Shown here: piece by piece, positions 9,124 through 17,891 of the stretch
Layout: the number at the start of each line of letters is the position of its first letter
Numbering within the stretch: the stretch's first letter is position 1
The notes under the pieces: model-generated
What the model saw: only the letters and a program-made list of their open reading frames with translations
Database searches by the model: none
Told to the model about the DNA's origin: nothing
Made by a program: the position numbers and the translations under genes
Origin: Trichomonas vaginalis G3
Lineage: Eukaryota; Parabasalia; Trichomonadida; Trichomonadidae
Direction: 5' to 3'
Assembly: GCF_026262505.1 (NCBI RefSeq)
Contig: NC_067207.1
Coordinates: 19,870,082-19,934,081, forward strand
DNA: 64,000 nucleotides

Positions 9124-9395
9124 ATGACTCAGTCAAATCCTACGGACAAGACCCAAGGGGTCATAGATGTTGAAGCATTGAAGAAAGAAATTCGTGAACA
9201 AATTTTATCCGAACTGAAGGAACAAAAACAGAACAAAAGCCAGAGAGACCAAAGAGAAAACTTAGTGAAAAACAACTAGCTGCATTAGCTGCTGGAAGAC
9301 AGAAGAACCCACGTTTGCTGGCGAAAAAAGCTAGAGAAGAAGCAAAAGCAAAGGAAGAACAAAAAGCAAAGGAAGCTGAAGCAAAGAAAGAGTAA
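9124..9395 (+). pseudogene. small Lys-rich basic protein gene, E1 copy, probably broken
   Basis: Copy of the gene at 56790-57029 (E3). The family starts MTQ, has a helix rich in Lys and Glu, a basic block (PKRKLSEKQLAALAAGRQK) and a Lys/Ala/Glu tail that differs in length between copies. Such a highly basic, repetitive small protein next to penton and capsid genes could condense DNA in the particle. This copy does not read through cleanly. Confidence 0.45.
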
Positions 9396-9419
9396 ATGGT
9401 TTATTTTTATCCAAACTAA

Positions 9420-10277
9420 ATGTATAGACAAATACCTTTATCTGTTGCGTTCAGTAGTGAAAACCCTGACGTCAAAATAAAGGGGAACAGAGTAACGTTT
9501 AAGTTTCCAACAGACTGGATTGTGAACATAAATGAAGAGAAGTACATTGGCATAACATCTATGTATATAACACGTGCTTTCAGAAAGGTTGACTTTATAC
9601 TTCAAGTCGAGATAGAAAATGACGAACAGTCTTTAAGCGCCCAAAACATTCACATATACAAATACTTTAAAGACGATACAACATTGTTGCAATGTATGAT
9701 TTCATTTAATGAGATGTTCGAGAAAAAGTTCAATATTGAAGTACAAACTTTACAGCCTTTACGTGAGTTTCTTGCACAACTGAAAGAAGAAGGTAGTCAG
9801 CCACAACTTATAGACTTTCATTATGAATTTAATGAAAATGAAGATGGAACTCATGACTGTCAGTTTGTTATATATTCACCATTCAATGAAGTCGCTAAAA
9901 AGAAAGAAAATCCATTACGTATAAGGTTTCAAATCTCTGAACCCAATGAAGACTTCAAGAATGTTTTCAATTATGATGCAATACTTCCGAGGAAAAATGA
10001 ATTTTCAAAGATTGTAACACCTGGCATTTGGGATAGAAAGCAAGCTATATTATATTCAAACTTAAGTAAGGGAGTTGAAAATGAGTTCATTGGTCATACA
10101 AGAACTTCACCACTGTCAAATCCTAAGTATTACAAGCTTACTGGCTTCAATCGTGAGTTTTGGATAGACATGTTCTCCACTCATGACCATAAGTGCCCAG
10201 TGTTCTTACCTCCAGATGGGAAAGATTGTTTATACATTGAAGCACAATTGTTAAACTCTACAATAGCTGTATTGTAA
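9420..10277 (+). CDS. penton-like minor capsid protein, paralogue 1
   Basis: 285 residues. An early block VTFKFPTDWIVNINEEKYIG aligns by eye with YEYPRHWVEYVGGEKAIEIR in the gene at 25976 and with FDYPLRWLRD in element D, and the C-terminus FLPPDGKDCLYIEAQLL matches VLPKDGKDGLIIEMIL there. This suggests a paralogous family of capsid-vertex proteins; beta-rich composition and capsid-block location fit a jelly-roll penton. The E3 copy is at 55909-56765 (broken), and a fragment in E2 at 28264-28403. Adjacent genes encode the small basic protein (upstream) and the polymerase (convergent). Confidence 0.6.
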   Translation: MYRQIPLSVAFSSENPDVKIKGNRVTFKFPTDWIVNINEEKYIGITSMYITRAFRKVDFILQVEIENDEQSLSAQNIHIYKYFKDDTTLLQCMISFNEMFEKKFNIEVQTLQPLREFLAQLKEEGSQPQLIDFHYEFNENEDGTHDCQFVIYSPFNEVAKKKENPLRIRFQISEPNEDFKNVFNYDAILPRKNEFSKIVTPGIWDRKQAILYSNLSKGVENEFIGHTRTSPLSNPKYYKLTGFNREFWIDMFSTHDHKCPVFLPPDGKDCLYIEAQLLNSTIAVL

Positions 10278-10288
10278 ATGACCACATA

Positions 10289-10312
10289 GGCTTCGCCCAT
10301 GCCGCTAGCGGC
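10289..10312. repeat. GC-rich double hairpin in the 81-bp intergenic space
   Basis: GGC-TTC-GCC and the self-complementary GCCGCTAGCGGC, three bases apart, between the convergent penton-like and polymerase genes of E1. The E3 spacer (55825-55908) has instead repeated ATGAGGTCATGA words and no such pair, another presence/absence difference. Confidence 0.55.
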
Positions 10313-10358
10313 TTATTTTTATCACAAATGACCTCATTGCTGACAAAAATAAATGACC

Positions 10359-13300
10359 TCAGAACTTCAACTTACGAATAAAGCTTGTTTTAGTCGTTAT
10401 TGAAAAGTTGAACTTTTCAGCAAAGCAAGGTTGACATGACTTACATAAGTCGAATGCAATCTCTTGACCATCATAAAGTGCTTTGTAAAGTTTCATTAAA
10501 CTGAACTCAGAGTCTTTGTCATATGTTCCAACAGGTATGTGAATGTTCTTATCTTCATTGTAATAGCATTGTATAGCTTCAGGAAACATTTCATTAGCGG
10601 TTAAAGCAATAACATCTTGCTTCACGCCTTTCATTCTGCAGTGAAATGCAACTTCATTTAAATCATTCGTGAGTAAGTCTATGTAGGTCTTCTTTCCACA
10701 GAAAATACTTTTATAAGCTAAACTTTGTTTTCCAGGTGTTATTTCTGCAAAGTCGCTATGAAATTGACCAAGGTTCTTTCCTATAAGTTCTCTACCGTAT
10801 CTCTTCTTAAACTCTGCTGCAAGCTTTGGGATGTCTTCATTATATAAGTGCATACTGTCGGTATCCTGGTAAAATATTTGAAGACCCATGTCCTCTGCAG
10901 TACAGAATACTTCATTCATAATACGTTTTGACATAGACAGAATATTAACACCAAGTGGACAGAAGTTAAAGTGTCTGCAAATGCTTTTCGTTAGCTTGAA
11001 AATAGTTTTATCTGAACCATCCAAACCTTCGAACTTCACTATATGGTTGTAATTTCTTATAGCATATCTTATAGCATCTTTGTCATCTACTATGGTTATT
11101 TTTGACTCAATAGGAGATAGAATAGTTTTGCCATAAATGCTGTTCAGAATGAGTTTTATAATTTCTTGTAAGGGGTTTTCTTCTTTCTTATACTTTAACC
11201 TTAACTCAAACAACTTCTTTACTTCATCTCTTATTCTCATATCTCTGTTTCCATCGTAATAGTATCCTTGCAACACTTCACATTTGACACCTTGATATTT
11301 TATGAGGTCTTGTAATGTTATATGGTCAACATACATGAGACAGCAAGTGTTTGAACTTCTTGGAACGTTAAGTTCTGGATTTAGTTCAGGGTCGCAAACT
11401 ATTAAATGAAAGTGTCTGGGTATACCAATCTCTGTTATCTTAATGAGAACAAAGAAGCCAGACATAAACTTTTCACCAATGGGTTCCTTTTGGTCATCAT
11501 CGAATAAATGTCTCATGAGATACTCTGTGTTTAACATTTCTTCCTTCAATACTTTTGGAATACCTTCTAAAGTATAAAGTCTTGCTATAGCTGAAGGATA
11601 TAATGAAACAGTGTCGAAGTCAGCAATGAGTTTCTTTTTGCTCTTTTGTTTCATGTTATCTGACAACATACATCTTCCACCTTGAATGCATCTCGAAATA
11701 AATTCTCTTGGTTTATTTGAGAGGTCATAAAGATTTCCATTCGGGAAGTATACTCTGTTCTCAAACAATTTGTTAGCAATTGAACAAATACTAACGTAGT
11801 CATAAACGTTTAAATCAAACTCTTTCAATAAGTCATTGCGGAACTTTACAAAACCTTCTCTTAAAATTCTTACATCTTGTTTGCAGTAAAACGTGCTATA
11901 TTTTTCTAAGTCGAAGTGGTTCTCATCTATTCTGCAACCTTTGATGGAATCTATGTTTTTCATAAATGTATCTGCATCCCGGATAAACTTACATGCTTCA
12001 GAAATGACACCAGTTCTGTTGTCATTTGCTAACAAAACACTGCTGTAGTAGTTATATGGAAATACTTCTTTCGGTCCTGTTTGTAAGTTAAACATAGCAG
12101 GAAATAGTTTAAGCTTCTTATTTATAACACTGTAAGAGTCTTTTATAATAATTGCCCGTCCTTTATATAAACCAGTTATTTGCATTGTTCGTGAACCTTT
12201 AATGATGGGAGTTCCTTTCACTTCTGTCATGTGTCTTAAGATGAAGTTTATGTCATAACTGAGGTTGTGAAAATATATTAAACTCTTGTCAGGGAGTCTT
12301 TCCAAAAATTCTGTTGCACAGTTTTGACCCCAAATGCTTTCACTCACTGAACCATCTTCACTGTCATAACAGATGTTAAAAGCTTTATGAAAGCCATCCG
12401 TACTACACTCAAAGTCAGCAAAGAAAACGTGCTCAGGAATGAATTTACATTTAGCTTTATTTACTTCTTTTGACTCTGCTTTCTTCTTCAGTTGTACACA
12501 ATACTTTGGAGCATATGTCAAATCTTTAAATGGTGCAAGGTTCTGTTTATATAAGTCAGTAGTATATGTGAAAAGTTCTCCATAAGAAATAGGTTCGAAA
12601 TATTTGCACTCCCACAATGTTTTCATAACATCCCATAACGGTGTTGTTCTATCATAACGAACTACATATTTATCTTCTCTCTTTGTATAAATCTTCATCT
12701 GTTTCTCAATGTTCATTCCACCACAAGCTTTGAGAATTTCTTTATAGTTTCGAATGAAGTATGTTGTCATTGGAAGTCTTTCATTTAGCATGTAGTGGTC
12801 TTCAACAAGAAGTAAGTCAATAGTTCTAACAGTTTCGCATTCTTTTGGTATATATCTCTTTATTTCATTATGTCTTGAGTCATTGAAATAACCAATGGTA
12901 ACATTAAATGCTATACCTGTTGCGTCAGAAATTTCTTGTACTTTACTTTGAGGAAAGTCTCTAACACGAATGACTTCTCTCATGTGGTCAATAGTTTCTT
13001 CATTTACTCCAGCCTGAATGCAAGCATAAACGAAACAATTGTCCTCTGTCATAAGTATTGCAGTTCTTTTGTTCAGTTCATTGAAGATTTGGTAGCGTTC
13101 AAGATTTATAGGTAATGTGCAAAGATACTTCCATAACTGACCGCTTCTCTTCTTATAAAACTTCTTTTCACCATTATCTTTCCAAAAGCTTTCTATAAGT
13201 GCTGGGTTTCCTGTTTGCTTAAGAGCTTCCAAAATGGCTTTCTGGTCATTTGTCAGTGTGCTTTCATCTCTATATGGTCTCTTTTTTGGTTTGCCTTTCT

Positions 13301-14207
13301 TTACATCTGACATCGTTAAGCCTTCATATTCTGTTAAATCATACATCTTTATTTCAGTAAGATTCTTTATGTTTGTCAAGAAGAAGTCATAGTGCATTTC
13401 AACAATACCTGCAGCATTTGCTTCTATCTCTGATATAAAGTTCTCCTTCAAGAGCTGATGTAGTAATGTTCCAATATTATTGAGGTTTAACGTAGAACAT
13501 TCATACTTTCCACCAAGTTTATAACATACCATCCATCTTTGTTGCGAGTTTATTTTAATTTTCTCTAAGAGTCTCATGAAAACCTTACCGAAATGTTTGT
13601 GTAAATATTCTCTGTTTGGTTCATCTAAAGCTTCGATGTTAAAGTCAATGAGTCTATTGCCTGACTTCACATTTCTCTTCCTATTCTCTTCATCTTTCTT
13701 TAACCATCTCTCACCTTCTTTTGGTTTGTCGTCAATGGAACGAATGACATCGTTAGCTTTGCGAACTTGTTCTATAGCACTTTTAAACATCTCTCTTCTC
13801 TGTTGTTTCAGTGTGTCGTCTCTTCTTCTTGTTTCACCAACGTTTGCATTTGTTATGTCAAACATTTCTTGACGAACATCATGCGAAAGAGCTTTACGAG
13901 TATGACCAACGTTCGCATTTGTTATGTCAAACATTTCTCTTCTTACTTCATGAGGTACTGAACGTCTATGATATAAGTCAATAGCAATGTCATTTAAAGG
14001 AAATGCTCTTGCATGGACTTCGTCCTCGCCGCGTTGCGGCTTTATGAACTCATGAATTCTATCATAACTTATTGCACCATTGTAGTCTTTAATGAAGTCA
14101 GCGAGTGCTTTTTTGTTTGTCGCGTAATGTTTTGCAACATCTATATTAGCTTCTGTAAGAAGTTGTTTTATTTCCGAGTGTTCTAACTTAGACAACTTCC
14201 GATACAT
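10359..14207 (-). CDS. polB: protein-primed family B DNA polymerase
   Basis: 1282 residues, the Polinton replicase. Exonuclease motifs: FADFECS (near 597), HNLSYDINFI (near 650) and YCKQDVRIL (near 775). Polymerase motifs: FDTVSLYPSA (near 866), LILNSIYGKT (near 1024) and YQDTDSMHLY (near 1115). The N-terminal ~550 residues hold a tandem 23-residue repeat (FDITNANVGHTRKALSH) near residues 80-120 and a block EDNCFVYACIQAGV...DHYMLNERL shared in part with the element B polymerase. This E1 copy is open end to end; the E3 copy (50943-55824) is interrupted. Acts in element replication, probably with a terminal protein, which I could not identify. Confidence 0.9.
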   Translation of the reverse strand: MYRKLSKLEHSEIKQLLTEANIDVAKHYATNKKALADFIKDYNGAISYDRIHEFIKPQRGEDEVHARAFPLNDIAIDLYHRRSVPHEVRREMFDITNANVGHTRKALSHDVRQEMFDITNANVGETRRRDDTLKQQRREMFKSAIEQVRKANDVIRSIDDKPKEGERWLKKDEENRKRNVKSGNRLIDFNIEALDEPNREYLHKHFGKVFMRLLEKIKINSQQRWMVCYKLGGKYECSTLNLNNIGTLLHQLLKENFISEIEANAAGIVEMHYDFFLTNIKNLTEIKMYDLTEYEGLTMSDVKKGKPKKRPYRDESTLTNDQKAILEALKQTGNPALIESFWKDNGEKKFYKKRSGQLWKYLCTLPINLERYQIFNELNKRTAILMTEDNCFVYACIQAGVNEETIDHMREVIRVRDFPQSKVQEISDATGIAFNVTIGYFNDSRHNEIKRYIPKECETVRTIDLLLVEDHYMLNERLPMTTYFIRNYKEILKACGGMNIEKQMKIYTKREDKYVVRYDRTTPLWDVMKTLWECKYFEPISYGELFTYTTDLYKQNLAPFKDLTYAPKYCVQLKKKAESKEVNKAKCKFIPEHVFFADFECSTDGFHKAFNICYDSEDGSVSESIWGQNCATEFLERLPDKSLIYFHNLSYDINFILRHMTEVKGTPIIKGSRTMQITGLYKGRAIIIKDSYSVINKKLKLFPAMFNLQTGPKEVFPYNYYSSVLLANDNRTGVISEACKFIRDADTFMKNIDSIKGCRIDENHFDLEKYSTFYCKQDVRILREGFVKFRNDLLKEFDLNVYDYVSICSIANKLFENRVYFPNGNLYDLSNKPREFISRCIQGGRCMLSDNMKQKSKKKLIADFDTVSLYPSAIARLYTLEGIPKVLKEEMLNTEYLMRHLFDDDQKEPIGEKFMSGFFVLIKITEIGIPRHFHLIVCDPELNPELNVPRSSNTCCLMYVDHITLQDLIKYQGVKCEVLQGYYYDGNRDMRIRDEVKKLFELRLKYKKEENPLQEIIKLILNSIYGKTILSPIESKITIVDDKDAIRYAIRNYNHIVKFEGLDGSDKTIFKLTKSICRHFNFCPLGVNILSMSKRIMNEVFCTAEDMGLQIFYQDTDSMHLYNEDIPKLAAEFKKRYGRELIGKNLGQFHSDFAEITPGKQSLAYKSIFCGKKTYIDLLTNDLNEVAFHCRMKGVKQDVIALTANEMFPEAIQCYYNEDKNIHIPVGTYDKDSEFSLMKLYKALYDGQEIAFDLCKSCQPCFAEKFNFSITTKTSFIRKLKF
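14015..14040. repeat. GC-rich double hairpin inside the polymerase gene
   Basis: GGAC-TTC-GTCC and GCCGC-GTT-GCGGC, two bases apart, in frame within the N-terminal region. Identical in E3 at 51110-51135, so this insertion predates the split of the two copies, unlike several others. Confidence 0.6.
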
Positions 14208-14258
14208 CTTTAGTAGGAAATAAAAAAATATTTTTTCGAAAAAATAAACTTAGAAAAA

Positions 14259-14636
14259 TTATTTCTTTATATATTTGCCATTCCGAACTTCGAAAAGATG
14301 TTTTATACCAGCATAGAATTTTTCTCTAGAGCTTGGTCTTATATCGTTTTCATGACAATATTTTCTATATTCTTCATATAAAGCCTTTTTTTCATACATT
14401 TTATAAGGACAATCTAACCAGAATAGCGCATATCCATTTTCGTTATCTAGGTCTCTATATGTTTGTGGAATTTCGCTTTCTTCTGTTTGTAGAATTTCGC
14501 CTTCACTATTTAGTTCTATGTATATATATTGTGGAATTTCGCTTTCTCTATTTAGTTCTATGTCTATATATTGTGGCTTAAAAGGATGTGGGCAAGAAGG
14601 GTCTGGCGCTATGTAAAAAGTTAATTTTTCTGTCAT
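14259..14636 (-). CDS. free-standing domain like the C-terminus of D5-type primase-helicases
   Basis: 125 residues. The first 60 contain imperfect repeats of IPQYIYIELNSEGEI type. The last 50, KKALYEEYRKYCHENDIRPS then SREKFYAGIKHLF, match the winged-helix pattern (LYxxYxxxCxxNxxxPxSxxxFxxxLxxLF) usually found after the SF3 helicase of phage and poxvirus D5-like proteins. No helicase accompanies it, so it may be a stand-alone DNA-binding protein. Absent from the same place in E3 (50852-50942). The family match is by eye. Confidence 0.5.
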   Translation of the reverse strand: MTEKLTFYIAPDPSCPHPFKPQYIDIELNRESEIPQYIYIELNSEGEILQTEESEIPQTYRDLDNENGYALFWLDCPYKMYEKKALYEEYRKYCHENDIRPSSREKFYAGIKHLFEVRNGKYIKK

Positions 14637-14724
14637 CTTTTCTATCGGATAAAAAATATTTTTTGAAAAATTAGATTACATTTTTTTAAGTTATTTTTCA
14701 AAATAATTTAATATTTTTATTTTA

Positions 14725-15198
14725 ATGAAACACATGCAAGATTGCAAGTTCTTTTCATACAATGCTCTCGCTACTGCCATCAAGAATGAGTTCAATGGTT
14801 CTGCAAACGTTAATGTTATCTTTAACAAGAAGTTTGTGAAAGAATCTAAGTTCGGTCAGTATGTCAGACCATTAGCTATTGTCATTGACCGCAAACGTTA
14901 TACTTCACAAGAGTTAGCAGTAGTTTTGAAACAAAAGGGTTTCTTCGTGAATGTCAAAGATACTCATTATACTGTTATAAAGAACTCCAACATTGACTTC
15001 TTCAGTATTGCTATGAATCTTTCCGAACAGAAAGAATATAAGAAGGGTGAAACATCTGTGAAATATTATCCTTCATCTCTGAAGACAATAACGAACAAAG
15101 ATGTTATACAAAAGTTCTTACCAAAGGTTGAAGAAGCTTCTATTGACATTGACGAAGGAAGTGAAATGGTTGAAGAAATTGACCCTGAAGCTATTTAA
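14725..15198 (+). CDS. 157-residue protein with acidic tail, possible ssDNA-binding role
   Basis: Orthologue in E3 at 50378-50851 is almost identical. The body is basic and beta/alpha mixed (VNVIFNKKFVKESKFGQYVR); the last 20 residues are strongly acidic (EEASIDIDEGSEMVEEIDP). A basic body with an acidic C-terminal tail beside the polymerase resembles single-stranded DNA-binding proteins of protein-primed replicons, but no fold motif is visible, so this is only a possibility. It is divergent from the D5-like gene in E1 and from the polymerase in E3. Confidence 0.6.
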   Translation: MKHMQDCKFFSYNALATAIKNEFNGSANVNVIFNKKFVKESKFGQYVRPLAIVIDRKRYTSQELAVVLKQKGFFVNVKDTHYTVIKNSNIDFFSIAMNLSEQKEYKKGETSVKYYPSSLKTITNKDVIQKFLPKVEEASIDIDEGSEMVEEIDPEAI

Positions 15199-15213
15199 CC
15201 AAAAATATATTTT

Positions 15214-15250
15214 TGGTGAAGAGGTGAGATTTCACCTGTTTTTTCACCTC
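15214..15250. repeat. intergenic word palindrome (GGTGA type)
   Basis: GGTGAAGAGGTGAGATTTCACC then TCACC after a T run, just past the end of the 157-residue gene. Member of the fifteen-copy family; the shortest copy. No equivalent follows the E3 orthologue. Confidence 0.55.
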
Positions 15251-15302
15251 ATTCTCTCTTCGTTAATGTTGTCGTGACTTCTTCGTTAATGTTGTCGTGA
15301 CT

Positions 15303-16217
15303 TCATTCTTCCTCTTTGAAGTTATCGAAATATTCTGTTATTTTTTCCTTCAGTAATGGTAAGTCTTCTTTGAAGGTAAGTATTGTGCAACCTTTGATGT
15401 CATAGTGTGTTTGAGGAAGAGTATTTTTGACAATTTCTTTTATTTGCTCATTCGGTGTCATTGAAATCGGTAAGTTTTCACGATAGAACCAGTTTCTGTC
15501 AGATTTATATATTTTAGCAAGGTCGTAAAAGCTTTTGTTGTTTCTTCTGACTAAATGCAACATAACCATATCTCTGTCTTCTTCATTCTCCAACTCTTCA
15601 GTATAAATCATATACTTATAGTTCTTTTCCTTTCCTTTTGGTACTGAACGCGGTATTCTTTTCTGTATGCTTTTGTCTTTGGATTCAATGACTTCATCTT
15701 TTGCTTGAAGTTTCTTTTCCATCTCTCCACGTTCTTGTCTGTGAAGTTCGTCAAGAAGTTTGTAAATATTCCAAGCATAACGTGGTGAAGCCCACATTGC
15801 AACTGCATTTACTAAAAGTCTATGAACATAATATCCTCTCAAACCGTTTGGCAATTTTTCACGGTTTTCATAGAGTTTTGGCGACTGGGGTTTCTTACGT
15901 ACTCGCTGTTCTTCACTGTTTTCATAGAGTTTTGGCGACTGGGGTTTCCCTCCCACTCGCTGTTCTTCACTGTTTTCAGAAAAAAGTATGTCTCGCTGTG
16001 CTTCGCTCAAAAGTTCTTGTGTGCTTTGGTTCCTAAACCAGTCTTGTGGTTTCTTAGTATCTGGAGCAAAACATGCTGTCAAAATACTTTGCATTTGGTA
16101 CATATCGTCTTTGACCGAACGAATGAGACGGAGTTGTTTGTTAAACTGTATGTACTCATATTCTTCATTTATAGCTTCATGGACTATAACTGTTGTTGTG
16201 TTCTCTGATGTTGACAT
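15303..16217 (-). CDS. KilA-N domain protein 1
   Basis: 304 residues from ATG 16217 (upstream in-frame TTG ignored). The KilA-N region spans about residues 45-160: DWFRNQSTQELLSEAQRDIL, then LRGYYVHRLLVNAVAMWASP and a C-terminal helix. KilA-N is a DNA-binding domain of large DNA viruses and phages. Its middle carries a tandem copy of a 19-residue unit (SEEQRVGGKPQSPKLYEN) in E1 but one in E3 (49229-50089). The C-terminal half (YKYMIYTEELENEEDRDMVM onward) resembles the extra domain of viral KilA-N/MSV199 proteins. It shares a promoter block with the next two genes upstream, suggesting joint early expression. Confidence 0.75.
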   Translation of the reverse strand: MSTSENTTTVIVHEAINEEYEYIQFNKQLRLIRSVKDDMYQMQSILTACFAPDTKKPQDWFRNQSTQELLSEAQRDILFSENSEEQRVGGKPQSPKLYENSEEQRVRKKPQSPKLYENREKLPNGLRGYYVHRLLVNAVAMWASPRYAWNIYKLLDELHRQERGEMEKKLQAKDEVIESKDKSIQKRIPRSVPKGKEKNYKYMIYTEELENEEDRDMVMLHLVRRNNKSFYDLAKIYKSDRNWFYRENLPISMTPNEQIKEIVKNTLPQTHYDIKGCTILTFKEDLPLLKEKITEYFDNFKEEE

Positions 16218-16270
16218 ATCTGTCTTTACATACAAAATAAAAAAAATATTTTATAAAAAACTAACTTTAT
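16218..16270 (-). promoter_or_regulatory. shared promoter block upstream of KilA-N gene 1
   Basis: Reading the minus strand: AAAGTTAGTTTTTTATAAAA, an A/T run, TATTTTGTATGTAAAGACA, then the ATG. The same block stands before the genes at 17718, 18557, 47395 and 49229, so these genes are probably co-regulated. Confidence 0.5.
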
Positions 16271-16297
16271 TTTTTCTATCTTAAGGAAATTCATGAA

Positions 16298-16752
16298 ATT
16301 TGGTCATTTTTCAGCAAAAATATATTTTAGGTGAAGAGGTGAGATCTCACCCGTTTTTTCACCTGTTTTCTACCCTCTTGAATTTTCATGATTTCATCGT
16401 ATATGTTTTGTCAAGACTTCTTCATCGTACATTCTTTGTCATGATTTCATCGAAACTAAACATACATGTTTTGTCAAGACTTCTTCGTAATGAGCGTAAA
16501 TGACCCAAAAATAATGTTTAGGGTAGAAGGTTAGATCTAACCTCTTTTCTAACCTCTTTTCTACCCCAGTTATTTTATAAGCGTTTTACATGGTAAACGT
16601 TATTTTTGGAATTTTGTGAAAACTCAACGGTTTGACACAAGCCCTAAAAATTATTTTACTCAGAATTTTGGTCATTTTTCAGCAAAAATATATTTTAGGT
16701 GAAGAGGTGAGATCTCACCCGTTTTTTCACCTAATTTTTCACCCCAGTTATT
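16298..16752. repeat. non-coding stretch with three word palindromes and ACTTCTTCGT-like repeats
   Basis: No gene. Three family palindromes at 16330-16376 (GGTGA words), 16521-16567 (GGGTAG/GGTTAG words) and 16698-16745 (GGTGA words). Between the first two are short direct repeats (GTCAAGACTTCTTCGT, TGTCATGATTTCATCG) that match, inverted, the 25-bp repeat array of element D near 60860-61560. A 40-base lead-in ending GGTCATTTTTCAGCAAAAAT precedes the first and third palindromes, so the stretch looks like a local duplication. E3 has different sequence here, including a tRNA-like segment. Confidence 0.6.
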
Positions 16753-17718
16753 TTATAAGCGTTTTACATGAATTGTACGATGTATATTTGAAATCCTAAA
16801 CAGTTTTGTAGCTTCTATTTCTTCTGTCAGTATGTCAAAAGTTTTAACAATGCCGAAAGTCTCTTTATATTTCTTCTTGACGTCAGATAGAAGGAAATCT
16901 TCTACTGTTGGATAGTTTTTGTTCAGAAATGCTAACATGTCCATTTTATCTTCTGCTGGCTTTTCTGCTTCTTTCTTTAAGTCTGCATAGTCGTTTCGCA
17001 TTCTTTCTATCTCTTTGACGGAGTAGTTATATTTCCTTATTGCTGCTTTACATTTTGAACATTGTGGGTTCATTTTTGCATTATACATTGAAATTTGACC
17101 TGCTAAAACAACCAAGGCGTCAATTGCTCTCTTCATCTCAAACATAGCGGGTCTTAGTTGTTCGTTCCATACTTTGCCTCTTCTATCTTTATCTCTTATT
17201 TCCCAAACACATTCAGCAACTAACGAAACAAAGTTGTCGTAGGTCTTAAATTCTTCAGATTTATATATGTCAGAAACATTCTTATATACCATATCGCAAT
17301 CTTTGTCCATAACTTTATGGTTGCAATGAAAACCAAGGAATTCATAATTTACTTTACGTATGAACTTCTTTATTTCTACTGAGTCAGTTGCTTTGACTTC
17401 AATTTCGTCGAATTCAGGAATAGTTAGTTTTTGATGCTGAATTTCAGGCAATTTGGGTAAATGGTCGATGAGGTCCTCCATTTCATAAAGATACTGTTCA
17501 TTTGTTTCATCTTTCGCACTACAGTCTAAATTACTTGTTAAAAGTTCCTGCTTAATTTTTTGTATTTCTGTTTCGAAAGTAAATGAAGAAGGAATGAAGC
17601 TTTCCATCTCTACTAACATAGATGTTGGATTCATGACTAACGAGTTTGGTGAAGTTGTTGTGGACAGAGTCCCGCCGTTCGCGGCTTGAATTGTTGTTGT
17701 GCCGATTGTTGAAATCAT
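16753..17718 (-). CDS. 321-residue Maverick hypothetical protein with CxxC
   Basis: Orthologue 47395-48336 in E3. N-terminal Thr/Ser-rich stretch, then a mostly helical, acidic body. A possible small metal site lies in the middle (HCNHKVMDKDCD) and CSKCKAAIRKY near residue 225, followed by a coiled coil (VKEIERMRNDYADLKKEAEK). The last 40 residues are basic. It is transcribed with the KilA-N genes from a shared promoter type, suggesting a replication or regulatory role, but no family is recognised. Compared with E3 it has an extra eight residues near the N-terminus, encoded by a double-hairpin insert. Confidence 0.6.
   Translation of the reverse strand: MISTIGTTTIQAANGGTLSTTTSPNSLVMNPTSMLVEMESFIPSSFTFETEIQKIKQELLTSNLDCSAKDETNEQYLYEMEDLIDHLPKLPEIQHQKLTIPEFDEIEVKATDSVEIKKFIRKVNYEFLGFHCNHKVMDKDCDMVYKNVSDIYKSEEFKTYDNFVSLVAECVWEIRDKDRRGKVWNEQLRPAMFEMKRAIDALVVLAGQISMYNAKMNPQCSKCKAAIRKYNYSVKEIERMRNDYADLKKEAEKPAEDKMDMLAFLNKNYPTVEDFLLSDVKKKYKETFGIVKTFDILTEEIEATKLFRISNIHRTIHVKRL
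17662..17685. repeat. in-frame GC-rich double-hairpin insert
   Basis: GGAC-AGA-GTCC and GCCG-TTCG-CGGC separated by one base: 24 bases that add eight codons to the E1 gene. The E3 orthologue runs directly from ACAATTCAA to ACAACAACA (near 47418-47432) without it. This is the cleanest presence/absence case in the window. Confidence 0.75.
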
Positions 17719-17765
17719 ATCTTTTATACAAAATAAAAAATAAATAAAAATAAAACTAACTTTAT
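17719..17765 (-). promoter_or_regulatory. shared promoter block upstream of the 321-residue gene
   Basis: Minus-strand reading: AAAGTTAGTTTTATTTTTAT, then TATTTTTTATTTTGTATAAA and AGATATG. The same order of words precedes both KilA-N genes and the E3 orthologue at 47339-47394. Confidence 0.5.
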
Positions 17766-17800
17766 TTTTTCTATCTTAAGGAAATTCATGAAAATTCAAG

Positions 17801-17848
17801 AGGTGAAAAAACAGGTGAGAAAACAGGTGAGATCTCACCACTTCACCT
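17801..17848. repeat. intergenic word palindrome (GGTGA type)
   Basis: AGGTGAAAAAACAGGTGAGA, then AAACAGGTGAGATCTCACC and CTTCACC. Together with the copy at 18647 it brackets the KilA-N gene 2 cassette that is missing from E3. Confidence 0.6.
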
Positions 17849-17891
17849 AAACATTATTTTTTGGTGAATTCAATAAAAATAAATGGTTCAT

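Noticed and set aside
13576-13961. Plus-strand frames opposite the polymerase N-terminus
   Set aside because: Antisense shadows of the repeat region; the same occur in E3 opposite 51166-51583.
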